A program made the position numbers and the translations under genes. A DNA stretch of 64,000 nucleotides from Bin107 sp965221655. Lineage in GTDB: Bacteria > UBA8248. The notes beneath the pieces are model-generated. The model was not told where the DNA came from, made no database searches, and worked only from the letters and a program-made list of their open reading frames with translations. Below, one piece after another: positions 8,801 through 17,131 of the stretch. How positions within the stretch are numbered: position 1 is the stretch's first letter; the number at the start of each line of letters is the position of its first letter. Location of the stretch: NCBI GenBank assembly GCA_965221655.1, contig OZ244906.1, forward strand, positions 2,852,001 through 2,916,000. Direction: 5' to 3'.

Positions 8801-10657
8801 ATGGATCAGGAAACAGAGAAACGCTCGGCGATCATAGAGTCCGCCACGTTTCGCTACGTTCGGAGCGCCTTGCTTCTCGAGGGCGTGGACGATTCTGTGG
8901 CGCTCGACATCATCGAGCCTTTGCTCCACAGGAGCGCAGGCAGTGATTTCCCGAGCACGGAGGAGGTCGTGCGCCTGCTCTCGGGTCCCTACCTTCCAGA
9001 GACCACCTTCGCCGTCGTCGACATCGAGACCACGGGGGGCCGTCCTCCCCAGCACCGCGTCACGGAGTTGGCCGCCGTCAAGGTGTGCGCGGGAGAGATA
9101 GTCGATTCCTGCGACGTTCTGGTCAACCCGGGCCGCGAGATTCCCTGGAACGTCGTACGCCTCACGGGCATCACCGACGCCATGGTGGCCGACAAGCCCG
9201 GGCTGATGGAGGTGTTGCCCGAATTTCTTGATTTCATCGATGGCTGCGTTTTCGTGGCCCATGGTGCGGACTTTGATTTCCATTTCTTGCAGTATTACGC
9301 GCAGGAATACCTGGGGCGGGATTTTTCGCCCCCCGTTGTGTGCACGTTCGAGTTGGCAAGCAGGCTTCTCAAAAGCCAAAAGCGTTTCAACCTCGGTGAG
9401 TTGGCCGCAGTGCTGGGGCTGCCCGATTGGCACGAGGACAGACATCGCGCACTGGGCGATGCACGGGCGACGGCCCAACTCTTCATCCGCTTCACGCAGA
9501 TGTGCAGGCTGCTCGGGCTGAACACTCTCGAGGCGTTGAGCGCGTTTCAGGAGCCCGAAGAACCGTCCTTGCCACCGATGGCCGAGGGCGTCCGGCTCGA
9601 CCCCGCGCAAATCGAATCTTTGCCGCGCACGCGCGGCGTCTATCGCCTCTACGACGGGGAGGGCAGGCTCGTCTTCGCGGGCAAGGCGAATGACGTGCGG
9701 CGTGCTGTGCGGGACATGTTTCATCCCAAGAACCGCTCCGCCGCCCGCTTTGCACTCAGGCTCAAGTCCGTCTGCCGCGTGGAGGCGCAAAGCCTGCGCA
9801 GCGAACTGGTGATGAATCTGGAAGCCTTTCGCGCGATGCGAAAATCCCGCCTCATGAACGGCGCAAACCCATCCGTGGCCGGTGGAGGATTCCTGCGGCT
9901 CGCCCCGGGTGGCGAGGGTGCGGACGTGTCCGCCGTTCCGCGCTTCGCACGCGACGGGGCGCGCTACTATGGCCCGTTCCGAAAAAAAGCGCAGCTCGGT
10001 GACTTGCTCGAGGCTGTTCGCGCCGCTTTTCCGCTTCCGTGCGAGGTGCCAGAAGAATACCGCGATGCGCGGCGGCCCCCTTACCGGGACCGGAGAAAGC
10101 CGCCTCCCCTCACCGACGCCTTGCGCGTCGCGTTACTCGATATGCTGGGCGACATATTGGAGGGCCGTCTACACAAGGAGAACGGAGCCGCACTTTCCCT
10201 GTTACGCGAGGCATGGGGGGAGCAGGGTTCCTCGGCGGGCAAGCTCAAGCGCCACCTTGGGCGGGTGCACCATCTGGTCCGCACCTATGGGCTCTCGGGG
10301 CCTTCCGTCGAGAGGAGAAGGCTCGTCATCGTCGAGCCGGGCACGACGCGCGAGGAGAGGTATTGCTATCTCATCAGGGACGGGCTGCTCGCTTATGAAC
10401 TCTCTTTCGGGAAGGGCGCGCCGCCCGTTCGCGTGCTGGAGGAGAAGGTAGCGGAGGTGTTCGAAGACCTCGCGGGTCGCGAGCCGCGCTCCGGAGCGAT
10501 CGACGAGGCGGCGGTTTTTGCGGGTTGGATGCGGCGCGAGGCGATGGACGGCTTCATGCTACATCTTGCGGACGGCGCATCCCCTGCGCGTGTGGTGGAG
10601 ACCCTCGTTCGTGCCCTGGACGATCCCGAAGTGGCAGGAACCACGATAACTCTTTGA
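8801..10657 (+). CDS. DEDDh exonuclease fused to a GIY-YIG (Cho/UvrC-like) nuclease domain
   Basis: A 618-residue, three-part protein. Residues about 65-235 form a DNA polymerase III epsilon-type DEDDh 3'-5' exonuclease, with VVDIETTG (exo I), the exo II region VAHGADFDFHFL and the exo III HRALGDARATAQL carrying the catalytic His and Asp. Residues about 272-350 resemble the GIY-YIG domain of UvrC/Cho (TRGVYRLYDGEGRLVFAGKANDVRRAV), but the usual Y-I-G is F-A-G. The remaining 250 residues resemble the region following the nuclease domain in such fusions, including a YYGPF motif. Similar fusions are known as epsilon/Cho proteins and are thought to act in DNA repair. The ATG at 8801 is the first in frame. 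The gene is monocistronic. Confidence 0.85.
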   Translation: MDQETEKRSAIIESATFRYVRSALLLEGVDDSVALDIIEPLLHRSAGSDFPSTEEVVRLLSGPYLPETTFAVVDIETTGGRPPQHRVTELAAVKVCAGEIVDSCDVLVNPGREIPWNVVRLTGITDAMVADKPGLMEVLPEFLDFIDGCVFVAHGADFDFHFLQYYAQEYLGRDFSPPVVCTFELASRLLKSQKRFNLGELAAVLGLPDWHEDRHRALGDARATAQLFIRFTQMCRLLGLNTLEALSAFQEPEEPSLPPMAEGVRLDPAQIESLPRTRGVYRLYDGEGRLVFAGKANDVRRAVRDMFHPKNRSAARFALRLKSVCRVEAQSLRSELVMNLEAFRAMRKSRLMNGANPSVAGGGFLRLAPGGEGADVSAVPRFARDGARYYGPFRKKAQLGDLLEAVRAAFPLPCEVPEEYRDARRPPYRDRRKPPPLTDALRVALLDMLGDILEGRLHKENGAALSLLREAWGEQGSSAGKLKRHLGRVHHLVRTYGLSGPSVERRRLVIVEPGTTREERYCYLIRDGLLAYELSFGKGAPPVRVLEEKVAEVFEDLAGREPRSGAIDEAAVFAGWMRREAMDGFMLHLADGASPARVVETLVRALDDPEVAGTTITL

Positions 10658-10848
10658 TTCGTTCGTGGTTCACACGAAAATTCATCCGCTGAACGGGCTG
10701 TGAAAAACGTTTTCTTGCGCGGTTCGGTTCGGTATGCTAGGTTTTTGGAATCCCTTTTCCGGGGTTTTCGACAAGATTCGGACGGCCTTGTGATTTGTGG
10801 CCACAGAGCGTTTTCCTGACCTTTCTGACTCGAGAAGGCTCCGTAGAC

Positions 10849-12183
10849 GTGTCGGCAAACGGGGATTACTGGGACGAGCGCATCGAACGCATGGGAAGGG
10901 ACGAACTCGCCTCCCTGCAACTCGAACGCCTCAAGTGGCAGGTGCGCCGCTGTTACGCGCATTCCCCGTTTTACAAGGAGCGTCTCGACGCAGCGGGGAT
11001 GGGGCCCGACTCGGTGCGTACGCTCGACGATCTGCGCAAGATTCCCTTCGTAACCAAACAAGAACTCAGGGACGAACAGCAAAAGCATCCGCCTTTCGGG
11101 CGCTACGTTGTTGCCTCACCATCGACATGGGGCGAGTTGCACCCCTCCACGGGAACCACGGGGGTGCCTGTCAGCACCATCTGGAGCAGAACCGACGTCG
11201 AGAGCATTGCAGATTTCACTGCCCGCACGATGTGGAGCTTCGGTGTGCGGCCCGGCGACGTGGTGCAGAATGCGTTCAGCTACGGGCTGTGGGTCGCGGG
11301 TATGAGCGTGCACTACGCCACGCAGAAAATCGGTTGTTTCGTAATCCCCATCGGCGCCGCCATGACAGAGCGGCAGATACTCTATCTCGTCACGATCGGC
11401 TCGACAGTGTTGCTGAGCACGCCGAGCTACGGCCTCTATATTGGCGAAAAACTCACCGAAAGCGGCGTGGACCCCGAGGAGATTCCCCTCAAAATCGGCG
11501 CGTTCGGCGGCGAGGCAGGTGCGCAAAACCCCGCCACGCGCGCGCGCGTCGAGGCCGCTCTCGGTGTCGATGCTTACGACTACTACGGGCTGGGCGAAAT
11601 CGGGCCGACGTTCGCCAGCGAATCGACGGCGAAGTCGGGCCTCATCTGGGCGGAGGATCATCACGTCATCGAGGTGGTGGACCCCGAGACGAAACAACCC
11701 GTGCCCGAGGGTGAGGTGGGCATTCTCGTCATCACCCATCTCACGCGCGAGGCTACCCCCATGCTGCGCTACTGGACGAACGACTTTGCTCGCGTCGACT
11801 CCTCCCCCAGTTCTTGCGGCAGGACGCATCTGCGCTCGCCCGGCGGCATTCTTGGGCGCCATGACGATCTCGTAATATTCAAAGGGGCGAAGTTCTACCC
11901 TATCCAGGTGGAGCAGGTAGTGCGCAGTTTCACGGCCCTCAGCAACGAGTTTCGCGTGGAGTTGCAAAGCGACGAGGAGACGGGGCGGGATCGCTGCGTC
12001 GTCTTCGCCGAGGCTGCTTCGGGCGAGGGGAATTCGGACTTGAGCGCACACTTGCGCGAGAGACTGCGTACGGAATTACTCGTCACCCCGGAGGTGGAAG
12101 TGCTGCCCCCGGGATCTTTCGAGCGAACGACGTTCAAGGCGAAGAGATTCGTGGACTTGCGCGCACAGGGCGCGCGGGCGTAA
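10849..12183 (+). CDS. Phenylacetate-CoA ligase family AMP-forming enzyme
   Basis: A 444-residue ANL-superfamily enzyme of the PaaK type, activating a carboxylic (probably aromatic) acid with ATP and CoA. The N-terminus YWDERIERMGRDELASLQL is family-typical. The AMP-binding loop STGTTGVPV, DYYGLGEIGP and the C-terminal GRHDDLVIFKGAKFYP are all present. The GTG at 10849 behind GAGAAGG was chosen; upstream in-frame TTG/GTG codons lack a ribosome site and would add non-family sequence. The stop is 14 bp before the thiolase, and the set ligase-thiolase-DUF35 looks like an acyl-CoA degradation operon. The true substrate cannot be read from sequence. Confidence 0.9.
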   Translation: MSANGDYWDERIERMGRDELASLQLERLKWQVRRCYAHSPFYKERLDAAGMGPDSVRTLDDLRKIPFVTKQELRDEQQKHPPFGRYVVASPSTWGELHPSTGTTGVPVSTIWSRTDVESIADFTARTMWSFGVRPGDVVQNAFSYGLWVAGMSVHYATQKIGCFVIPIGAAMTERQILYLVTIGSTVLLSTPSYGLYIGEKLTESGVDPEEIPLKIGAFGGEAGAQNPATRARVEAALGVDAYDYYGLGEIGPTFASESTAKSGLIWAEDHHVIEVVDPETKQPVPEGEVGILVITHLTREATPMLRYWTNDFARVDSSPSSCGRTHLRSPGGILGRHDDLVIFKGAKFYPIQVEQVVRSFTALSNEFRVELQSDEETGRDRCVVFAEAASGEGNSDLSAHLRERLRTELLVTPEVEVLPPGSFERTTFKAKRFVDLRAQGARA

Positions 12184-12197
12184 CGCGGAGGCGAGCA

Positions 12198-13358
12198 TTG
12201 CGCGGCGTATCAATTGTCGGGGTGGGCATCACGCCCTTCGGCGCGCGGGCCGAAAGCCTGGTCGCCCTCGGGGCGATCGCTTGCAGGGACGCGCTCGCGG
12301 ACGCGGGTCTCGCTCCGGAGCGGGTCGAGGCGTTTTTTCTTGGCAACTTCGCGGCCCAGGCGTTTGTCGGCCAAAACCACGTGGCGCCCATGGTGGCCCA
12401 CGCGGCGGGACTGGGGGCGATACCCTGCACCCGGCTCGAGGGGGCGTGCGCTTCGGGCGGGCTCGCCATGCGCCAGGGGGTGTTGGCAGTGGCTTCGGGT
12501 CAGGTGGACTTCGCCCTCGTCGCGGGAGTGGAGAAGATGACGGCGACCCAAACCGACGAGACGGCCTCCATTCTCGCCGCCGCGGGCGACGTGGCGGTCG
12601 AGGCAAGTGTGGGCTCGACGTTTCCGGCCCTGTTCGGCCTCATCGCCCGCCGCCACATGTACGAATACGGCACGACGCGCGAGGAGATAGCCCACGTGGC
12701 GGTAAAGAACCACGCCCACGGCAAGCTCAACCCCAATGCCCACATGCGCAAGGACGTTACGCTCCCCCAGGTGCTCGACGCCAAGCCCGTGGCCGAGCCG
12801 CTCGGTCTTTTCGACTGCTCGCTCATCAGCGACGGAGCGGCGGCCGTGGTTCTGTGCCCCACCGAGGCGGCTTTTGCCCACCACGAAAAGCCCGTACGTG
12901 TGTGCGCCTCGGCGCAGGCGTCGGATTCACCCGCTCTGTCGGACAAGAGCGACATCACCTCGTTTCACGCCACCCGCAAGGCAGGGGAGGAGGCCTTCTC
13001 CCAAGCGGGGCTCGGTCGCGAGGAGGTGGACCTCGCCGAAGTTCACGATTGCTTCACGATGGCGGAGATTATCGCCCTGGAGGATTTGGGCCTCTTCGCG
13101 AAAGGCGATGGCGGGCGGGGTGCGCGTGAGGGGACAACGCGGCTCGGCGGCGCGTTGCCCGTCAACACCAGCGGCGGTCTCAAATCGAAGGGCCATCCGG
13201 TGGGGGCGACGGGCGTGGCGCAGATTCACGAACTCACACTCCAATTGCGCGGGGAGGCGGGCGCGCGGCAGGTTCCGGGGGCGGAAGTGGGGTTGGCTCA
13301 CAACCTGGGAGGTTCGGGGGCGACGTGCGCCGTCCATATTCTGGCGGCGACCGCCTGA
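12198..13358 (+). CDS. Thiolase-family acetyl-CoA acyltransferase (SCP2-like)
   Basis: This 386-residue thiolase-like enzyme is of the SCP2/nonspecific-lipid-transfer type. The nucleophile cysteine lies in EGACASGGLAM, the acid-base His in the EVHDCFTMAEI region, and the C-terminal NTSGGLKSKGHPVGATGVAQ holds the conserved GHP loop; the second Cys of classical thiolases is replaced, as is usual in this subgroup. Translation starts at TTG with GGAG seven bases upstream. Such enzymes commonly pair with a DUF35 zinc-ribbon/OB protein, here 10 bp downstream. Confidence 0.92.
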   Translation: MRGVSIVGVGITPFGARAESLVALGAIACRDALADAGLAPERVEAFFLGNFAAQAFVGQNHVAPMVAHAAGLGAIPCTRLEGACASGGLAMRQGVLAVASGQVDFALVAGVEKMTATQTDETASILAAAGDVAVEASVGSTFPALFGLIARRHMYEYGTTREEIAHVAVKNHAHGKLNPNAHMRKDVTLPQVLDAKPVAEPLGLFDCSLISDGAAAVVLCPTEAAFAHHEKPVRVCASAQASDSPALSDKSDITSFHATRKAGEEAFSQAGLGREEVDLAEVHDCFTMAEIIALEDLGLFAKGDGGRGAREGTTRLGGALPVNTSGGLKSKGHPVGATGVAQIHELTLQLRGEAGARQVPGAEVGLAHNLGGSGATCAVHILAATA

Positions 13359-13368
13359 GCGGGAGAGC

Positions 13369-13674
13369 ATGGAGATTTTTGTCTGCGGCCTGTGCGGGCG
13401 CATGCACCTGGAGCAGGCGGGCGACTGCGCACACTGCGGCGGCGAGACGAAACGAATGCACGCCTCCGGACGCGGCGTGGTCCATACCTTCTCCGAGGTG
13501 CATATGGGTGTGAAGGGAATGCCGACTCCCTATACGCTCGCCTTGGTGGAACTCGAAGAGGGCGGGCGAATTCTGGCTCGCCTGGAGGAGGTGAGGGATG
13601 CCACCCCCGCCATCGGCGATGCGGTGGTTTTCGCCGGCGTCTCGGACGCCGGAGCGGTCTTTCGCAGATTATGA
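13369..13674 (+). CDS. DUF35 zinc-ribbon/OB-fold acyl-CoA-associated protein
   Basis: This 101-residue protein starts with a rubredoxin-like zinc ribbon (CGLCGRMH ... CAHCGGE, residues about 6-27), followed by the OB-fold of the DUF35 family (GRGVVHTFSEVHMG ... YTLALVELEEGGRILARLE). In the family these proteins bind acyl-CoA and are obligate partners of SCP2-type thiolases. It begins at ATG 13369, 10 bp after the thiolase stop, so a two-subunit enzyme is likely. Confidence 0.88.
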   Translation: MEIFVCGLCGRMHLEQAGDCAHCGGETKRMHASGRGVVHTFSEVHMGVKGMPTPYTLALVELEEGGRILARLEEVRDATPAIGDAVVFAGVSDAGAVFRRL

Positions 13675-13683
13675 GGACGTACT

Positions 13684-15069
13684 TTGGCGACTCTAATCGA
13701 TAGGGAAGCAACCCGCGCCAAGACGCTCTTCGTGGGAGATCTCACGCCGGGTCGGGAGTACATGCTCAACGGTCTGCGGCAAATGGGCATGGAGACGCGC
13801 CACTACGAGACGCTTCCCAAGGCGAGATCGCGCATGAACTGGTGCGATTTCGTTCTCTACGCGGCGGCCGAAAGGGCGAACCTGGAGCCGATACGCAGAA
13901 TCGAGGAGGCGGGCAAGCCAATCGCCGCCGTGCTGCGCCCCGAAGACAAAGGGCTCACTCCCTTGAGCATCCAGTCGGGCGCGCGTGCGGTTTTCGTCGA
14001 CGAGGTGCATCCAGAAGAAGTATTCCAGTTCGCCCGTACCCTGAGCGAGGAGGGCCACTTGCGCAGGGAGCTGCGGTGGCTGCGCACCGAGGCGCGCAAG
14101 GAGAGCGGAAGCTGGCGTTTCGTCGGGACGAGCGCGGCGGCCGAGCGCCTCAGGTCTTCGGTACAGCAAGCGGGGCGCAAGTATAGTACCGTCGTCCTCA
14201 GCGGAGAGAAGGGGCTGAATTTTTTGGTTGTTGCCCGCGCCCTGCATGCCCAGTACCCTGGCGCGCGCCATCCGTTCCTGCACTGGGGACCGAAGATGCG
14301 GCGTGGTCTGGCGCTCGAACGGGCCATCAACCGCATCAAGGAAAGGCGTGGAGAAGAGAGCGACTTGGTGCTCAAAGGAGGCACGATTTTTATCGAGGAC
14401 GCCCAACTCCTTCCCCAGGATCAACAAAAGGTTCTGGCAGGGGCTTTGAGAAAGAAAAACCTCTCCGGGGAGTTCCGCCTCATACTCGGCCGCACGCACG
14501 ACCCCGAACAACTCATACAGGACAAGATTCTCGAGCGCCTTTACCGAGGGGAATCAACCCGTTTCGTCAAAATTCCCCCGTTGCGCGAGAGGAAAAAAGA
14601 CATTTCGCTGGTAGTGCAGGGTATTCTCGACGACTTTTCCCAGCGTGTCGGGCAGCCGAGACGGCGCGTTACGCCTGCGGCGATGGCGTGGCTCTGCGGC
14701 CAGAAATGGTGGGGGAACGAAGCCGAACTCGAGATGTCCGTGTGCCGTGCTTTCCTGATCAGCGAGAGCAGCTCGATTTCGCTCGAAGACCTGGGCACCT
14801 CTCCCAGGAGCAAGCGAAGCAGCGACATCGAGAGTTTTTTCAGGGAAAGGCTCTCCTCGGTGGTGAACTCCTTGGGCGAGGGGGGCGGTAGCGACTTCTA
14901 CGAACACACCATCCGCAGCGTGGAGAAGCCCCTGCTCGAGTTGGTGCTCAAAGAAGCGGGTGGAAACCAGGTGCAGGCGGCGCGCCTGCTGGGCATCAAC
15001 CGAAATACGCTGAGAAGAAAACTCCAGGAAATCGGACTCGTCAAAACCTCCCCCGCACGCCGGAGATAG
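13684..15069 (+). CDS. Degenerate NtrC-like regulator with Fis-type HTH
   Basis: This 461-residue protein has the outline of an NtrC-family activator but has lost its motor residues. Residues 1-115 resemble a receiver domain without a clear phospho-acceptor aspartate. The AAA+ region (about 140-330) keeps the spacing of the family, but the P-loop reads GEKGLNFL (no Lys/Thr), the sigma54-contacting GAFTGA loop is absent, and Walker B reads TIFIEDAQLL. The C-terminus carries a fully canonical Fis-type helix-turn-helix (GGNQVQAARLLGINRNTLRRKLQEIGL region, about 424-450). It is therefore probably a DNA-binding regulator that needs neither ATP hydrolysis nor sigma54. It starts at TTG 13684 behind GAGGAC and sits directly before the UDP-GlcNAc genes. 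Target genes are unknown. Confidence 0.82.
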   Translation: MATLIDREATRAKTLFVGDLTPGREYMLNGLRQMGMETRHYETLPKARSRMNWCDFVLYAAAERANLEPIRRIEEAGKPIAAVLRPEDKGLTPLSIQSGARAVFVDEVHPEEVFQFARTLSEEGHLRRELRWLRTEARKESGSWRFVGTSAAAERLRSSVQQAGRKYSTVVLSGEKGLNFLVVARALHAQYPGARHPFLHWGPKMRRGLALERAINRIKERRGEESDLVLKGGTIFIEDAQLLPQDQQKVLAGALRKKNLSGEFRLILGRTHDPEQLIQDKILERLYRGESTRFVKIPPLRERKKDISLVVQGILDDFSQRVGQPRRRVTPAAMAWLCGQKWWGNEAELEMSVCRAFLISESSSISLEDLGTSPRSKRSSDIESFFRERLSSVVNSLGEGGGSDFYEHTIRSVEKPLLELVLKEAGGNQVQAARLLGINRNTLRRKLQEIGLVKTSPARRR

Positions 15070-15074
15070 AGTTC

Positions 15075-15827
15075 TTGGCGTTTCGAGGCGATGGGTTCGC
15101 TGCCGTCGTGCTCGCCGCCGGGGCGGGAACCCGCATGGAATCCCCGCTGGCGAAGGTGCTGCACCCTGTGGGCGGACAGCCCATGATCCGCTGGGTCGTG
15201 AACAGGGCGAAAGAAGCGGGTGCAGCTCCCGTCGTCGTCGTTGTGGGTCATCAGGCCGAGGACGTACGGCGCGCGCTCTCGGGGGAGGACGTTCTCTTTG
15301 CCCACCAGGAGCAAAGGCGCGGCACGGGCCACGCCACAGGAGTTGGTCTCGCCTCCCTGCCCACGCAGGAGGGGCATCTGTTCGTGCTGTGCGGGGATGC
15401 CCCCCTGTTGCGCACCTCTACGCTTAAGCGGTTGGGCCGCCATCACGCGGAGGCGGGTGCTGCCGCCACCATGCTCACGACCATCCTCGATGATCCGCAC
15501 GGCTATGGGCGCGTTCTGCGCGCGGGTGAGGACCTTTTGGGTGTGGTGGAACAAGCAGACGCGACGCGGGAGCAAAGGAAGATTCGCGAGGTCAATACGG
15601 GCGCTTATGCCTTTGAGGTCTCCTTCCTGTGCGATGCCTTGCCGAGGCTCGGGGCCGATAACAACCAGCGGGAGTATTACCTGCCCGACGTATTTCCGCT
15701 CGCGCGCGCAAAGGGCCGCGTCGTGCTCGGCCTGGCTCTCGCGACGCCCGAAGAAGCCCTGGGCGTGAACACGCGGGAGGACCTGCGTCGAGCGGAGGAA
15801 GTCCACGCGCGGTGGGGCGCATCCTGA
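15075..15827 (+). CDS. GlmU-like uridylyltransferase domain protein
   Basis: A stand-alone 250-residue GT-A nucleotidyltransferase corresponding to the N-terminal half of GlmU, expected to make UDP-GlcNAc from UTP and GlcNAc-1-phosphate. The signature LAAGAGTRMESPLAKVLHPVGG retains the GxGTR loop and catalytic Lys. Also present are QEQRRGTGHATG (uridine recognition), VLCGDAPLL (metal aspartate), GYGRVL, EVNTGAYAFE and the YYLPDVFPLA region. No left-handed beta-helix acetyltransferase half follows, although later genes of the cluster supply one. Translation starts at TTG 15075, six bases after the regulator stop. Confidence 0.88.
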   Translation: MAFRGDGFAAVVLAAGAGTRMESPLAKVLHPVGGQPMIRWVVNRAKEAGAAPVVVVVGHQAEDVRRALSGEDVLFAHQEQRRGTGHATGVGLASLPTQEGHLFVLCGDAPLLRTSTLKRLGRHHAEAGAAATMLTTILDDPHGYGRVLRAGEDLLGVVEQADATREQRKIREVNTGAYAFEVSFLCDALPRLGADNNQREYYLPDVFPLARAKGRVVLGLALATPEEALGVNTREDLRRAEEVHARWGAS

Positions 15828-15924
15828 AGCCCGCACGCCCGCCCCGATTCTGTTATAATCTTCCGCGCGACGATATGAGTGCATCCGCCGGCTTCGCGTC
15901 CCCTACATTTTCGGAAGGCGTCTC

Positions 15925-17130
15925 TTGCGAGCATTGATTCTGGCTGCCGGGCACTGGGCCGGCTTACACCCCTTTACGGACACCCGCCCGGAAGCCATGC
16001 TGCCCGTGGCGGGCGAAACGTTGCTGCATACCGCGCTCCGGCAGATACGTGCGGCGGGCATTAGCGACCTGGTCGTAGTCGTCGGTCATCGCGCCGAGCG
16101 CATCATCAACGAATTCGGGCAGGGCGCGCGCTACGGAATGAGCATCCAGTACGTCCACCAGGAAGAGCCGCGCGGAATCGGCGACGCCGTCCGCCGCGCG
16201 AAGGATCACTTTCGGGAAAACGAATCGTTCCTCCTGGTCTACGCGGACGTGCTGACCGCCAGAAATATGTGTCGCCAGGTCGTGCAGATGTTCGGCACCT
16301 GCCACCAGCCCGTGGCCGCGATTTGCCACACGCCCCACGCCCAGAACTACGGCACCGTTTACCTCGGCAAGGACATGCAGATAGAACGCCTGGTGGAAAA
16401 GCCCGTCGAGCGCGAAGTGGGCAACTACGTTCTGGCGGGCGTGTTCGTCATGCCCTACAGGCTGTTCGACCTGCTGGAGGGTCTCGATATGGACGAGGCA
16501 CTCAACGAACTCTGCGCGGGAGGGGGTATGCGCTCCCTGATATGGGGAGAACCCTGGCTGGACCCGCGCCACCCCTGGGATCTCCTCCAGGGAAACCGCA
16601 TGGTCATGGACACCTGGACGGAAGCCCGCGTGGACGGCAGCGTGCGGCTGCGCGGCGCGGTGCAGTTTCGTGGTCCGGTGGTGATCGAGAAGAACGTGGT
16701 GATCGAATCGGGCGCCTCGATATTCGGTCCCTGCTTCATTGGAGAAAACGCCTTTTTGGGAAATGGTGTTCTGGTCCGTCCCTACACGGCTATCGGCGCT
16801 AACGCGACCATCGGGTTCGGGGTCGAATTGAAGAACTGCATTTTGCTGAACGGCACCCGTGTGGGGAGGCTCTCCTTCGTGGGGGACAGCGTCGTCGGCG
16901 AAGACGTGGTCGTCGGTTCGGGCACGATGACACTGACACAACATCTCGACCGCTCCCCCATCGAAATCCACACGCCCGGGGGGAGTGTCGATTCGGGTCT
17001 CGACAAACTCGGTTCGTTCCTGGGCGACGGCGTGCGCGTCGGCGCCTCGAACACGCTGGCCCCGGGCACGGTCGTTCCACCCGGCGAGGTGATTCCGCCC
17101 CATTGCACCTACCCGCGGGGAGGGAACTAG
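15925..17130 (+). CDS. Nucleotidyltransferase/left-handed beta-helix protein, probably catalytically degenerate
   Basis: This 401-residue protein has the architecture of archaeal bifunctional sugar-1-P nucleotidylyltransferase/acetyltransferases. Its nucleotidyltransferase start reads LAAGHWAGLHPFTDTRPEAMLPV: the GxGTR loop is replaced by GHWAG and the PK lysine by PE. In the beta-helix half (about residues 240-400, imperfect hexapeptides), the position of the GlmU catalytic His reads GRLSFVGDS instead of GHxxYxGD. Both active sites therefore look lost, while the fold is kept. It lies 1 bp before glmS and starts at TTG 15925. It may be a structural or regulatory partner of the UDP-GlcNAc enzymes, or act on another sugar. 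Confidence 0.8.
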   Translation: MRALILAAGHWAGLHPFTDTRPEAMLPVAGETLLHTALRQIRAAGISDLVVVVGHRAERIINEFGQGARYGMSIQYVHQEEPRGIGDAVRRAKDHFRENESFLLVYADVLTARNMCRQVVQMFGTCHQPVAAICHTPHAQNYGTVYLGKDMQIERLVEKPVEREVGNYVLAGVFVMPYRLFDLLEGLDMDEALNELCAGGGMRSLIWGEPWLDPRHPWDLLQGNRMVMDTWTEARVDGSVRLRGAVQFRGPVVIEKNVVIESGASIFGPCFIGENAFLGNGVLVRPYTAIGANATIGFGVELKNCILLNGTRVGRLSFVGDSVVGEDVVVGSGTMTLTQHLDRSPIEIHTPGGSVDSGLDKLGSFLGDGVRVGASNTLAPGTVVPPGEVIPPHCTYPRGGN

Positions 17131-17131
17131 C

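Noticed and set aside
17100..17131. glmS ribozyme
   Set aside because: The preceding gene ends one base before glmS, and no ribozyme core could be recognised in the coding sequence.
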